Source: Saprospiraceae bacterium (GTDB lineage Bacteria > Bacteroidota > Bacteroidia > Chitinophagales > Saprospiraceae). From it: a stretch of 64,000 bases of DNA. Positions within the stretch are counted from its first letter, which is position 1. Every line of letters begins with the position of its first letter. The position numbers and the translations under genes are program-made. Location of the stretch: positions 19,324-83,323 of the forward strand of contig JAIYAP010000007.1 in NCBI GenBank assembly GCA_027488935.1, given 5' to 3'. Below the pieces are notes generated by a model. It had not been told where the DNA came from and searched no databases. It saw only the letters and a program-made list of their open reading frames with translations. Shown piece by piece: positions 29,095-38,080 of this stretch.

Positions 29095-29913
29095 ATGGAG
29101 TTAAATCCGAAAACATATGAGCCAAATATCGAACTGACAGAGTTTGTCAAACGGTATTGGACATTAGATGGTGAAAAAGAAAATATACCTCTCAAAAACA
29201 CCATCATACCAGACGGAACAATGAAATTAATTTTTCATTATGGCGACACCTACAAGCACCACTCAAAAAGTGGAGAAATTACAATTTTACCAAAATGCTT
29301 TTTAATTGGACAATTGACAAAACCTTATGTGATTGAGCCCATAGGAGTAACAGGCAGTTTTGTTGTGCAATTCAAGCCGAATGGATTTTTGCCTTTCACG
29401 ACAATCCCAATCAAAGAAATGGAAAACACTGCGGTACCATTGGACAAATTATTTGGAGAAGACGGTAAGAAACTTGGCGAACAAATCTTAAACGCAAACT
29501 CTACATTTGAAAGAATTCAAATTATTGAGACCTTTCTTTTCAAAGAATTATCTGATAAAAAAACCATTGACAATATCGTAAAATCAACAGTTGAAACAAT
29601 CTTCAACGCAAATGGACAGTTTTCTGTAAATGAATTTTCAAATAGCAATAATATTAACCGAAGACAACTATCTCGTAAATTTTCTTCGACAATCGGGTTA
29701 AGTCCAAAGCAACTCGCAAAAACAATTAGAATTCAAACAACTTTGAAAGCATTATTGAATAAAGAACTCACAAGCCTAACTGATTTGGCTTATCAAAACG
29801 AATATTTTGACCAAGCACATTTTATAAAAGATTTCAAGGAATTTACAGGATTGACACCGAAGGAATTTTTCGGAGACGACTTAAAAATGTCTTTGATTTT
29901 TGACAAAGAATAA
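29095..29913 (+). CDS. AraC family transcriptional regulator
   Basis: About 272 residues. An N-terminal ligand-binding domain of the DUF6597 type (MELNPKTYEPNIELTEFVKR) is followed by an AraC-type double helix-turn-helix at about 180-265, ending AYQNEYFDQAHFIKDFKEFT and GLTPKEFF, the family signature. First gene after L2 and therefore first of a three-gene cassette. It may regulate the downstream VOC and TfoX-N genes or other cassettes. ATG at 29095 gives MELN; the track includes two extra codons from 29089. Confidence 0.87.
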   Translation: MELNPKTYEPNIELTEFVKRYWTLDGEKENIPLKNTIIPDGTMKLIFHYGDTYKHHSKSGEITILPKCFLIGQLTKPYVIEPIGVTGSFVVQFKPNGFLPFTTIPIKEMENTAVPLDKLFGEDGKKLGEQILNANSTFERIQIIETFLFKELSDKKTIDNIVKSTVETIFNANGQFSVNEFSNSNNINRRQLSRKFSSTIGLSPKQLAKTIRIQTTLKALLNKELTSLTDLAYQNEYFDQAHFIKDFKEFTGLTPKEFFGDDLKMSLIFDKE

Positions 29914-29953
29914 CCTTGTCCCATTTTTACAATTTTGCCGTTTTAGTTGATTC

Positions 29954-29961
29954 TACCTTTG
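29954..29961 (+). promoter_or_regulatory. Promoter -7 box ahead of the VOC gene
   Basis: TACCTTTG matches TAnnTTTG. A start near 29968 favours the ATG at 29999 over the GTG at 29972 for the VOC gene. Confidence 0.5.
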
Positions 29962-29998
29962 CATTGCAATAGTGCAAAAATTTAAAAATCATATTAAA

Positions 29999-30373
29999 AT
30001 GGTAAATGTAAATCCAGTTGGTTGGTTTGACCTTAATGTAGCAAACTTAGACCGAGCAAAAAAATTCTATGAAACAGTTTTCAATGTAACGCTGACTGAT
30101 GCTCCCATTGAATGGGGGAAGCAATCATTTTTTCCTTTTAGCCCTGAAAGCCACGACATATCAGGTGCATTGGTGGAAAAAACTGATTTTGTTCCAAGTA
30201 GCAACAATACGGTTATCTATTTTGAAACCGAAGACAACTTTGAAGAAGAACAAAGAATTGAAAAGGCTGGTGGAAAAGTTATTCAACCAAAAATGAATAT
30301 TGGTGAATTCGGCTTTATCTCTATTTTTATTGACACAGAAGGCAACACAGTAGGACTTCACTCACGTAAATAA
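29999..30373 (+). CDS. VOC family (glyoxalase/bleomycin-resistance-like) protein
   Basis: 124 residues beginning MVNVNPVGWFDLNVANLDRA, the first beta-alpha-beta unit of the vicinal oxygen chelate fold; the second half (VIYFETEDNFEEEQRIEKAG ending GNTVGLHSRK) repeats it. Close in type to PhnB/YdcJ-like single-domain proteins. Substrate unknown. It has its own promoter box and a 9-nt gap to the TfoX-N gene, so the two are probably cotranscribed. Confidence 0.86.
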   Translation: MVNVNPVGWFDLNVANLDRAKKFYETVFNVTLTDAPIEWGKQSFFPFSPESHDISGALVEKTDFVPSSNNTVIYFETEDNFEEEQRIEKAGGKVIQPKMNIGEFGFISIFIDTEGNTVGLHSRK

Positions 30374-30382
30374 TTTTCAATT

Positions 30383-30736
30383 ATGACTTACGACACAAAT
30401 CTTGCTGACAGAGTTAGAGAGTACCTTGCCGAAATACCAAGCATAGACATTGAAGAAAAAGAAATGTTCAATGTTCTAAATTTTATGGTAAACGGTAAGA
30501 CTTGTGTTTGTGTAAGCGGTGAAAATTTAATGTTGCGTTTTGACCCAAGCCGACAAGAAGAACTTTCGGAAAAAAATGGTTATGAGACAATGTTGATGAA
30601 AGGTAAAGATTACAAGGGTTACTGCTACATAAATCCAGACGGATTTAAAGATAGAAAGGACTTTGAATTTTTCTTAAATGTATGCCTTGACTATAACAAA
30701 GTCGCCAAGTCATCAAAGAAACGAAAGACCAAGTAA
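30383..30736 (+). CDS. TfoX/Sxy N-terminal domain protein
   Basis: 117 residues with the TfoX_N pattern: RVREYLAEIPSIDIEEKEMF, FNVLNFMVNGKTCVCVSGEN, and DYKGYCYINPDGF. In E. coli and Haemophilus the full-length protein is a competence regulator, but stand-alone N-terminal domain proteins are widespread and of unknown role. The lysine-rich tail (SSKKRKTK) ends 9 nt before attC-like element L3. Confidence 0.83.
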   Translation: MTYDTNLADRVREYLAEIPSIDIEEKEMFNVLNFMVNGKTCVCVSGENLMLRFDPSRQEELSEKNGYETMLMKGKDYKGYCYINPDGFKDRKDFEFFLNVCLDYNKVAKSSKKRKTK

Positions 30737-30745
30737 AACAACGAA

Positions 30746-30881
30746 CGGCTAACAGCGGTTTTGCGTCAGGCGGGGTCCAGTGCTTCGTATGACGCTTTTT
30801 GCTATATTTAAACTGTGGTGCTTCGTATCAAGTGTGGTGCTAAAATTCCTACCCGAACGCAAAGCCCCAAACCGTTATGTC
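30746..30881 (+). repeat. attC-like element L3 (type III)
   Basis: A 136-bp imperfect inverted repeat with left end CGGCTAACAGCGGTTTTGCG and right end CGCAAAGCCCCAAACCGTTA. The centre contains two TGCTTCGTAT motifs and CTATATTTAAACTGTG. It is related to L11 at 54.6 kb. Confidence 0.72.
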
Positions 30882-30925
30882 ACACCCTATTACGACCGCA
30901 CAATAAACAAACGGACAGATAAAAA

Positions 30926-31160
30926 ATGAAATTAATATCGTGGAATTGCCAAGGGGCATTTAGAAAAAAAGTAGACACGATTTTGTTACATCAACCAGAC
31001 ATTTTTTTTGTACAGACATGAAAACCGACCATTTCATATTGACTATTGTTTCGCATCCTCAGACCTTTATGACAAAGTAAAAAGTATAGAAATTGGGACG
31101 TACGAAAATTGGATAACGCACAGCGACCATACGCCGCTAATAATAAATTTTGACCTATGA
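30926..31160 (+). pseudogene. Endonuclease/exonuclease/phosphatase family protein, internally deleted
   Basis: The first 31 codons read MKLISWNCQGAFRKKVDTIL and then stop; this is the N-terminal strand of EEP nucleases. Right after it, in another frame, lies the family C-terminus RPFHIDYCFASSDLYDKVKS with HSDHTPLIINFDL, including the conserved DY and SDH motifs. The roughly 150-200 central residues are missing. The product cannot be active. It directly follows L3 and would be a cassette of its own. Confidence 0.8.
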
Positions 31161-31213
31161 AACAAGAAAGGCGTTTGATTTGATAATGGCTGATATTTTT
31201 TATTAATTGAAAA

Positions 31214-31279
31214 GTGTGAATAATGTAACTATTTTGAAAAATTGTGTAATACTTGCCACAGTTAGGAGCTCCACCTTTG
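31214..31279 (+). promoter_or_regulatory. AraC-type operator and promoter of the osmC unit
   Basis: GTGTGAATAATGTAAC at 31214 and AATTGTGTAA near 31240 form two direct half-sites (AATnRTGTAA) 21 bp apart. CACCTTTG (31272-31279) stands 27 nt after the second TTG, at the same distance as in two other units of the region. The other operator-like copies are at 33673 and 55844. Confidence 0.6.
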
Positions 31280-31320
31280 TGGCATAAATACCAATAAAAA
31301 CAATAAACATAAATCGAACG

Positions 31321-31776
31321 ATGATACGCACAGCAAAAGCACATTGGGAAGGTGATTTAAAAGAAGGCAAGGGGTCCCTTACTACAGCAAGCAATATTTT
31401 AAAACAAACAAACTACAGTTTTAAAACACGGTTTGAAGATGGGGCAACAGGAACAAACCCTGAGGAATTATTGGCCGCAGCTCATGCTGGATGTTTTACG
31501 ATGGCGGTAGCGGCCATGCTCACGCAAAAAAAAATAACTCCAACAGCGTTGGATACCGAAGCAACCTTAACCATGGAAGGATTAAATATTAAAAATATTC
31601 ATTTGTCTATTACAGGTTTAGTACCAGGAATTACTGCTGATGATTTTACAGCAATTACAAAAGATGCAGAAAAAAACTGCTTGATTTCAAAGGTTTTAAA
31701 CATCCCTATTATTTCTGAAGCACATTTATACCAAGATTTAAATGGATTTGAAGGATGGATGGATAAAAAAAATTGA
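31321..31776 (+). CDS. OsmC family peroxiredoxin-like protein
   Basis: 151 residues, typical OsmC size. Both catalytic cysteines of organic hydroperoxide reductases are present: AAHAGCFTMAV and AEKNCLISKV. The glutamate and arginine region (TNPEELLAAAH, TRFEDG) also fits. It should reduce organic peroxides in the cytoplasm using lipoyl or thiol donors. First gene of a three-gene unit with a zinc-free quinone-type oxidoreductase and a DJ-1 protein, suggesting a peroxide/aldehyde stress module under the AraC-type operator upstream. A ~70-bp copy of its 3' end lies inverted at 42.67-42.74 kb. Confidence 0.92.
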   Translation: MIRTAKAHWEGDLKEGKGSLTTASNILKQTNYSFKTRFEDGATGTNPEELLAAAHAGCFTMAVAAMLTQKKITPTALDTEATLTMEGLNIKNIHLSITGLVPGITADDFTAITKDAEKNCLISKVLNIPIISEAHLYQDLNGFEGWMDKKN

Positions 31777-31846
31777 TTTTCAATGGATTAGAGGACATCT
31801 GTTTTCATAACCACGTTGCGTTGACCATAAAAATCTGATAGATAAA

Positions 31847-32845
31847 ATGAAAACAAAGCAAATAGTACTTGCCAGTAGGCCAAAAGGGATTCCTGTGCTA
31901 GAAAATTTTGATACCAAAGATTTTGAGCTGGCAGAAATTAAAGATAATGAAGTATTGCTGGAAGCTATGTATTTTTCTGTAGACCCCTATATGCGTGGCA
32001 GAATGAATGATGCTAAATCGTATGCTCCTCCGTTCGAAATTGGAAAGCCAATTACAGGTGGAGTAATAGCGAAGGTTATAAAAAGCTATATAGGAAATTT
32101 TAAAGAAAATGATATTGTTACGGGTAATCTTCCTTGGCAGCAACATTGTATTGCAACAGCAACCAGCTTACTAAAAATAGATACAAGCATAGCACCGGCA
32201 AGTTATTATTTGGGCATATTGGGTATGCCCGGCCTCACTGCCTATTTTGGTTTAATGCATATTGGTAAACCCAAAGCAGGTGAAACGGTTGTGGTATCTG
32301 GTGCTGCAGGTGCTGTTGGCCTAGTTGTTGGTCAAATAGCCAAAATACAGGGTTGTCGTGTAGTTGGGATAGCCGGCACCGATGAAAAAGTAAAATTATT
32401 AAAAGAAGCGTTTGGCTTTGATGAGGTCATAAATTATAAAACCTGTGCCGATTTAAAGAAAGCGATTACTGATGCTTGTCCAAAAGCAGTTGATATATAT
32501 TACGATAATGTAGGAGGTGAAACTTCAGATGCTGTTATTAGTAATATAAACTTCAATGCAAGAATTGTATTGTGTGGACAAATTGCGTTATACAATAGTA
32601 CCGAAATGCCTATGGGTCCCCGAATTCAACCGATGTTATTAACCAGAAGTGTATTAATGCAGGGTTTTATCATTGGCAATTATCAAAGTCAATTTGGTGC
32701 GGGAAGCAAGCAATTAGCCACGTGGGTTGAAGAAGGTAAACTAAAATATAAAGAAACGATTGTAAAAGGGTTTGATAAATTACCAGATGCATTCCTAGGT
32801 TTATTCGAGGGGGATAACATTGGAAAAATGATCGTTGGAGTTTAA
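31847..32845 (+). CDS. NADP-dependent oxidoreductase, MDR superfamily (CurA / leukotriene B4 dehydrogenase-like)
   Basis: 332 residues of the zinc-free medium-chain dehydrogenase type. MYFSVDPYMRGRMNDAKSYA is the family signature, VVSGAAGAVGLVVGQIAKIQ is the NADP-binding Rossmann motif, and IVLCGQIALYN closes the domain. Relatives reduce alpha,beta-unsaturated aldehydes and ketones. Lies 70 nt after osmC and 20 nt before the DJ-1 gene, probably one transcript. Confidence 0.9.
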   Translation: MKTKQIVLASRPKGIPVLENFDTKDFELAEIKDNEVLLEAMYFSVDPYMRGRMNDAKSYAPPFEIGKPITGGVIAKVIKSYIGNFKENDIVTGNLPWQQHCIATATSLLKIDTSIAPASYYLGILGMPGLTAYFGLMHIGKPKAGETVVVSGAAGAVGLVVGQIAKIQGCRVVGIAGTDEKVKLLKEAFGFDEVINYKTCADLKKAITDACPKAVDIYYDNVGGETSDAVISNINFNARIVLCGQIALYNSTEMPMGPRIQPMLLTRSVLMQGFIIGNYQSQFGAGSKQLATWVEEGKLKYKETIVKGFDKLPDAFLGLFEGDNIGKMIVGV

Positions 32846-32865
32846 AATTTTAAACCAAATAAAAA

Positions 32866-33543
32866 ATGAAAATATTAATGGTTCTGACTTCACACAGTGC
32901 GTTGGGAAACACAGGAAAAAAAACAGGTTTTTGGATTGAGGAGTTTGCTGCTCCGTATTATGTTTTTCTTGATGCGGGCGCCTCTATAACAATTGCATCT
33001 CCAAAAGGCGGTCAGCCTCCTATTGACCCATCAAGCGATACTGTTGAAAATCAAACTTCAACTGTTATTCGGTTTAAAGCAGATAAAAGTTTACAAAAGA
33101 TTTTATCAGAAACGCATTTGCTATCTACAATTTCATCCAATGATTATGATGCCATATTTTACCCTGGTGGGCATGGGCCTTTATGGGATTTATACAACGA
33201 TGGTGATTCAATAAAATTAATTGGGGACTTTTGGAGTAGTAAAAAACCTGTAGTGGCCGTGTGTCATGCACCGGCTGTTTTATTGAATGTAAAAGATAAT
33301 GAAGGCAACTTATTAGTAAAAGGAAAAAATGTAACCGGCTTTAGTAACAGTGAAGAAGCAGCCGTAGAACTTACGGAGGTAGTTCCCTTTTCATTAGAAA
33401 ATGAATTAAAAAATAAGGGTGGAATTTATTCTAACAAAAATGATTGGGCTTCTTATGTTGTCAGAGACGGCATGCTTATTACGGGACAAAATCCTGCATC
33501 TTCTGAAGCAACAGCAAAGGAGTTAATAAAGATTCTGAAATAA
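32866..33543 (+). CDS. DJ-1/PfpI family protein (type 1 glutamine amidotransferase-like)
   Basis: 225 residues. The nucleophile elbow is VVAVCHAPAVLLN with the conserved cysteine, and DAIFYPGGHGPLWDL carries the glutamate/glycine-rich turn; IEEFAAPYYVFLDAG matches the Hsp31-like subgroup. Relatives act as glyoxalase III or deglycase-like enzymes against methylglyoxal. It ends the osmC unit and fits an aldehyde/peroxide defence role. Confidence 0.9.
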   Translation: MKILMVLTSHSALGNTGKKTGFWIEEFAAPYYVFLDAGASITIASPKGGQPPIDPSSDTVENQTSTVIRFKADKSLQKILSETHLLSTISSNDYDAIFYPGGHGPLWDLYNDGDSIKLIGDFWSSKKPVVAVCHAPAVLLNVKDNEGNLLVKGKNVTGFSNSEEAAVELTEVVPFSLENELKNKGGIYSNKNDWASYVVRDGMLITGQNPASSEATAKELIKILK

Positions 33544-33672
33544 TATCTATTAGACACAAACGCAATTGTCCTACCCCTCCCTATTTCGACCTTGTTATAT
33601 CGCCAAAAATCTCGAATATTAACGCGTCAACGGCAACCTACCTACAACAGACAATATAACACAAATCAAAAT

Positions 33673-33738
33673 GTGTGAATTATGTAAGTTTTTGTAATAA
33701 TTGTGTAACAATTCCTTATCATAATATATCTAAGTTTA
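33673..33738 (+). promoter_or_regulatory. AraC-type operator and promoter of the bacteriophytochrome operon
   Basis: GTGTGAATTATGTAAG at 33673 and AATTGTGTAA ending at 33708 repeat the operator of the osmC unit with the same 18-nt gap. TAAGTTTA (33731-33738) takes the place of the -7 box at the same 27-nt distance. Leader to the first ATG is ~75 nt. Confidence 0.6.
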
Positions 33739-33818
33739 CATCGCCAAATTCTGTGTCAAATTTGGTGGACAGATTCATGGAAAAAGAAATTTATCAAAAT
33801 AAAAACATTGTACAATAA

Positions 33819-34253
33819 ATGACTAAGACGCTTAATATAATCCTTGCCGAGGACGATTTGGAGGACCAAGCTTTTTTTAAGAGTGCGCTATCTGAGTTGC
33901 CTATTTCCACAATGATCACAACATTTAGGAACGGTGAGGAACTCATGAATTACCTTATTACGAATTCAAGCAGTGCTGGCAGCACCGATTTCCTTTTTCT
34001 GGATTTAAGCATGCCATATAAAACTGGATTTGAATGCCTGTTGGAGATTAAAGAAAATGCAATACTCAAAGATTTGCGGGTGGTGTTGTTCACCTGTTCT
34101 TTTACCAGAGATATTGAGTTTGAACAGGACCTCATAAACAGACTTACAAGAATGGGCGCTGCGGGTTTTATACGTAAACCTGATAGTTTTGAAGAACTTA
34201 AAAATATAATTGAAACGACACTCAATAGATTAATGGATAAAAATACCCTATAA
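33819..34253 (+). CDS. Response regulator, single receiver domain (Rcp1-like)
   Basis: 144 residues, receiver domain only. The acidic pair is in LAEDDLEDQAFF, the phospho-acceptor aspartate in FLDLSMPYKTGFECL, the threonine in VVLFTCSF and the lysine in FIRKPDSFEEL. The insertion between beta4 and alpha4 is typical of Rcp1, the partner of cyanobacterial phytochromes. First gene of the phytochrome operon, so it most probably receives phosphate from BphP. Confidence 0.92.
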   Translation: MTKTLNIILAEDDLEDQAFFKSALSELPISTMITTFRNGEELMNYLITNSSSAGSTDFLFLDLSMPYKTGFECLLEIKENAILKDLRVVLFTCSFTRDIEFEQDLINRLTRMGAAGFIRKPDSFEELKNIIETTLNRLMDKNTL

Positions 34254-34304
34254 CTGTAAAACAAGCAATGCTTTTTACTAAAAAACTAAATTTTACAATA
34301 AGTT

Positions 34305-34715
34305 ATGAACGAAACTCAAATAAAAAATGTACTACTCGCAGAGGATGATGAGGAAGATGTACTCCTTTTCAATACTGTTTTATCTGAATTGAATCGGGAA
34401 ATATTTGTTAAAGTAGTAACAGACGGGATTTTGTTGATGACTTTTTTAAAACAAGAAACCACACTGCCCGAAATGATTTTCCTTGATTTGAACATGCCGC
34501 ATAAAAACGGCTTCGAGTGCCTTAGCGAAATTAAGGGCAATGAAAAATGGAGCAGTATTAAGATTGTTATACTTTCCACTTCATCTCAACCGCAACAAAT
34601 AGATAAAGCGTATAAGGGCGGTGCCGATTTATACCTCGCCAAACCGGTCAGTTACACCCACTTTAAAAACATGATCGATAAATGCCTGTCCCTTAATTGG
34701 AAAGGGTTAAAATAA
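34305..34715 (+). CDS. Response regulator, single receiver domain (Rcp1-like), second copy
   Basis: 136 residues with LAEDDEEDVLLF, MIFLDLNMPHKNGFECL, VILSTSSQPQQ and YLAKPVSYTHF for the acidic pair, aspartate, threonine/serine and lysine. A paralogue of the preceding gene with its own phosphorylation site. No output domain, so signalling must go through protein contacts. 51 nt after the first receiver and 4 nt before the heme oxygenase gene. Confidence 0.92.
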   Translation: MNETQIKNVLLAEDDEEDVLLFNTVLSELNREIFVKVVTDGILLMTFLKQETTLPEMIFLDLNMPHKNGFECLSEIKGNEKWSSIKIVILSTSSQPQQIDKAYKGGADLYLAKPVSYTHFKNMIDKCLSLNWKGLK

Positions 34716-34719
34716 ACTA

Positions 34720-35367
34720 TTGATTAAAATCAAATTTTTAAAACAGCAACGCTTGGAGCCAACTATTTTTTTACAGCAACTACGGAGCAAAACTACGAAC
34801 AGTCACCATTTGATTGAGCAAAACAGTATCTCACAATCATTGATGAGCCAAGGTGTCACCATAACTCAATATGCCCAATACCTTAAAAGTATGTATGGTT
34901 TTGTATATGGTTTTGAAAAAATGGTGTTTCCAATATTGAAGCACCATGAATTGCTCCAAATTGACGATAGAAGAAAATCACACCTTATACAAGCCGACCT
35001 TGTCCTGCTGAATCATACGGCAGCACAGCCTTATATGAATGATGAGATATTAAGTACAAATTACCAAACTGTCGCCGCTGCATTAGGCGGAATGTATGTG
35101 CTGGAAGGTTCTACGCTTGGTGGGCAAATTATTAATAAGCATTTGTCAAAAGTTTTAGGTGATTCAATTGCTGGGAAAACAACGTATTTAACGGCTTATG
35201 CTGGGCAAACAAGCAGTATGTGGAAAATTTTTTTGCAATTGCTTTGTGAAGCGGGTTCAATTACTGACAATAAAGACGAAATTATAGAAAGTGCTGTAAA
35301 TACATTTTCGTTGCTAAATAACTGTTTATCAGAACATTCCTATAAATTTATTGAATATGAAAATTAG
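34720..35367 (+). CDS. bphO: Bacterial heme oxygenase (BphO-like)
   Basis: 215 residues. It should cleave heme to biliverdin, the chromophore of the phytochrome encoded next. The proximal heme ligand is in KTTNSHHLIEQN, and the conserved glycine-rich distal helix is visible as GGMYVLEGSTLGGQII. The only in-frame starts ahead of the histidine are TTG codons (34720, 34753), so a TTG start is very likely. Its 3' end overlaps the bphP start by 17 nt, implying coupled translation. Confidence 0.88.
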   Translation: MIKIKFLKQQRLEPTIFLQQLRSKTTNSHHLIEQNSISQSLMSQGVTITQYAQYLKSMYGFVYGFEKMVFPILKHHELLQIDDRRKSHLIQADLVLLNHTAAQPYMNDEILSTNYQTVAAALGGMYVLEGSTLGGQIINKHLSKVLGDSIAGKTTYLTAYAGQTSSMWKIFLQLLCEAGSITDNKDEIIESAVNTFSLLNNCLSEHSYKFIEYEN

Positions 35368-37633
35368 AAAATTGGTTCCACACCAAGCCATAACGGTTAC
35401 CAATTGCGAAAGCGAACCCATCCATATACCAGGCAGCATACAGGCTTTTGGTTTTTTACTTGCCGTAAAAATGGGTGATTATTCCATTGCTTTTGCGAGT
35501 AAAAATTGCGAAACCTATTTTCAATTGCCCTTGAATGAAATAATAGGTAAAAAGTTAAACCTGTTTTTTGATAAAGCAGCAATAAATGCCTTTACTGCCG
35601 AATACAAATTGAACGACAGTGAAATGGAACGCCCTTTTATTTTTTCTTTACTGGGCAAATTGTATAGTACATCGGCTCATAAAAGCAGTGACACGGTTGT
35701 TTTAGAGATGGAACCTTTTGCGGAGGAGCATGCCCAGTTGCCCGACCTGTATATACAAACAAAACGTTTTGCCTACCGGACAGAAAGGACGGATAACTTA
35801 AAGAACCTTTGCCAAGATATTGCCCATGAAACAAAATTGATTACGGGTTACGACCGCGTGATGATATATCTTTTTGACAAAAATTATAATGGTGAAGTGT
35901 ATGCCGAAAGTAAGCGGGAAGATATGGAACCGTTTTTGGGGCTGTCTTATCCCCATACAGATATACCCGCACAAGCCCGTGAACTTTATCTACGCAACCC
36001 TATAAGAATGATCGCAGATGTTGGCTATGAGCCTGTGCCTTTATATGCCTTGGAAGAAAAAGGCGGGTCTGCTATTACATTAGACCTTAGTCTTTCTTTT
36101 TTGCGTTCGGTGTCGCCCATTCATATCCAATACCTAAAAAATATGGGGGTGGGTGCTTCCTTTAGCATTTCAATAATTCACAATAAGAAATTGTGGGGGC
36201 TAATATCTTGTCATCATGACACCCCAAAATATATCCCTTACTATGCAAGGCTTGCCGCACATTTGCAGGCGGTATTTCTTCAATCGCAAATTGATGTACG
36301 GCAGATTGCAGATGAATTTGAGCTGACAAAAAAAACCAATAAAAAGCTGCAGGATTTGAGCGAACAATTTGCCAAAGAACGCCCTGTTATTAACGATGAT
36401 GCGACATTGCAATCGCTAAAAAATCTTTTAAATGCAGATGGCATTGCCATAATGTATAAAGGCAATGTTTTCACGGCAGGCACAGTGCCGCCAAAAGAAG
36501 ACATGCAATTAATAGCAGACTGGCTTTTTAAAAATATTAAAAATGAAAACTTTAGTACATCAAGGTTTAGTGATGATTATTTGCCAGCCAAAGCAATGAG
36601 CAATAGTGTGGCAGGAATTTGTTACCAGCAACTTGATTTATTACCGGGCAATGCCATATTTTGGATACGGAGTGAAATGCAAACAACAAAATTGTGGGGA
36701 GGCGACCCAAATAAGGCGATACTACTAAACGAAGAAAACAATTTGCTTACGCCCCGAAAATCATTCGCAGCTTGGAGCGAATCCGTAAAATATCAAAGCA
36801 CGGAATGGCTAAGACCCGAATTAAATGCAGCGGCTGCTATATCATTGGTGATACAAAGGCAATTGCACCTGATTGATTTAATAGAAGAAGAAGTAAAATA
36901 CCGCAGCCTCAATGAAAAACTGCAAAAAGCCAATGATGAGCTTGCCAATATGAACTGGATAAGCACCCACGATTTGAAAGAGCCTTTGCGAAAAATACAA
37001 ATTTATGCTTCCATTATTTTAGAAAAATACAGCAATGAAATTCCATATATTGTACATTCAAATATTGTACGTATGCAAGCGTCCGCAGCCAAAATGCAAA
37101 AACTTATTGAAGCATTGGTTTCTTATGCAAGCTTAATGTATGACGACGCAAGGTTTGAGCCCGTGGATCTGAATAGTGTTCTCAAAGAAGTGTTCAAGGA
37201 TATAAAAGAGGAAATCGAGGAAAAAGGGGCTACTATTGACATAAGCACTTTACCCACTGTAAAGGGTATTAATTTTCAATTGCAACAGTTGTTTGTGAAT
37301 ATTATCAGCAATTCTATCAAGTTTACAAATCCGGATGTGCCGCTTATTATAAAAATAAGCAGCACAAAAACGACGGAGCATCCAACAACGAGTGCAGGCG
37401 AACCGCTAAAACAATGGTTTAAAATTTCTTTTGCTGATAATGGCATTGGCTTTAACAACAGCTTTAAAAATGATATTTTCAAAGTGTTTTACAGGCTTCA
37501 TGCCAACCAATATACCGGTTCGGGCATTGGTCTTGCCATTTGCAAAAAAATTGTAGAGTCACACAATGGCTACATTACTGCCACGGGTGACATAAACAAA
37601 GGGTCTCAGTTTGATATATATCTTCCTGTGTGA
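35351..37633 (+). CDS. bphP: Bacteriophytochrome histidine kinase
   Basis: About 760 residues: PAS-GAF-PHY photosensor, then HisKA and HATPase_c. The biliverdin-binding cysteine is in TNCESEPIHIPGSIQ at the N-terminus; GAF shows PHTDIPAQARELYLRN and LRSVSPIHIQYLKNMG; the PHY tongue has LTPRKSFAAWSE (PRxSF). The H-box is STHDLKEPLRKIQ, the N box FVNIISNSIKF and the G boxes ADNGIGF and GSGIGLAICKK. It senses red/far-red light and should phosphorylate the two receivers at the start of the operon. All key residues are intact. Confidence 0.95.
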   Translation: MNMKIRKLVPHQAITVTNCESEPIHIPGSIQAFGFLLAVKMGDYSIAFASKNCETYFQLPLNEIIGKKLNLFFDKAAINAFTAEYKLNDSEMERPFIFSLLGKLYSTSAHKSSDTVVLEMEPFAEEHAQLPDLYIQTKRFAYRTERTDNLKNLCQDIAHETKLITGYDRVMIYLFDKNYNGEVYAESKREDMEPFLGLSYPHTDIPAQARELYLRNPIRMIADVGYEPVPLYALEEKGGSAITLDLSLSFLRSVSPIHIQYLKNMGVGASFSISIIHNKKLWGLISCHHDTPKYIPYYARLAAHLQAVFLQSQIDVRQIADEFELTKKTNKKLQDLSEQFAKERPVINDDATLQSLKNLLNADGIAIMYKGNVFTAGTVPPKEDMQLIADWLFKNIKNENFSTSRFSDDYLPAKAMSNSVAGICYQQLDLLPGNAIFWIRSEMQTTKLWGGDPNKAILLNEENNLLTPRKSFAAWSESVKYQSTEWLRPELNAAAAISLVIQRQLHLIDLIEEEVKYRSLNEKLQKANDELANMNWISTHDLKEPLRKIQIYASIILEKYSNEIPYIVHSNIVRMQASAAKMQKLIEALVSYASLMYDDARFEPVDLNSVLKEVFKDIKEEIEEKGATIDISTLPTVKGINFQLQQLFVNIISNSIKFTNPDVPLIIKISSTKTTEHPTTSAGEPLKQWFKISFADNGIGFNNSFKNDIFKVFYRLHANQYTGSGIGLAICKKIVESHNGYITATGDINKGSQFDIYLPV

Positions 37634-37799
37634 TCAAAATACCCCCTGGTTACCACCGCAACAAGTCTAGTAGATATTGCCACATCAATATGGCACATAT
37701 TCATCGGGAAGCGGCTATACACTTGCTGCTCAACAAGTGTTTTATACATTTGAAAACCTGATAACAAGTAATAAGCCCAGCGTTAAAGAATAAAACTTG

Positions 37800-38080
37800 C
37801 CGCATCTCCCCGGCGGGCATAGTTATTTTTTCAATACCGACGTGGCCATGATGGGCAAAATGGGTTTTGATATTGTGGTCGACAAACTCCAGCCCGAAGA
37901 ACTTACCTTGATCCTGTTAAGAAATGCCGGATCAAAGAACTAAATGTTTATCCCGGAACGAGCTCCACCATCGACGCGAGGGCCTTATATTCGGGCGAAT
38001 ATCTGATGAATGTCGGTTTTAATCCCGACATGAACCTGAAACGTACCAGCGTGATTTTAGAAATAAATGCAGTGAAATGA
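37800..38080 (+). pseudogene. Remnant of a GH36-type alpha-galactosidase gene
   Basis: Two fragments of one protein remain in two frames: FFNTDVAMMGKMGFDIVVDK, then a stop after LLRNAGSKN, and the C-terminal [20 protein letters not shown] followed by [12 protein letters not shown] and a stop at 38080. These resemble the end of GH36 alpha-galactosidases (the family call is moderately sure). The stop overlaps the galT start (ATGA), showing a former operon. The 5' part of the gene is missing and AT-rich accessory DNA abuts it. A further unexplained C-terminal-like frame (SSGSGYTLAAQQVFYTFENL) lies at about 37.70-37.79 kb. Confidence 0.65.
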
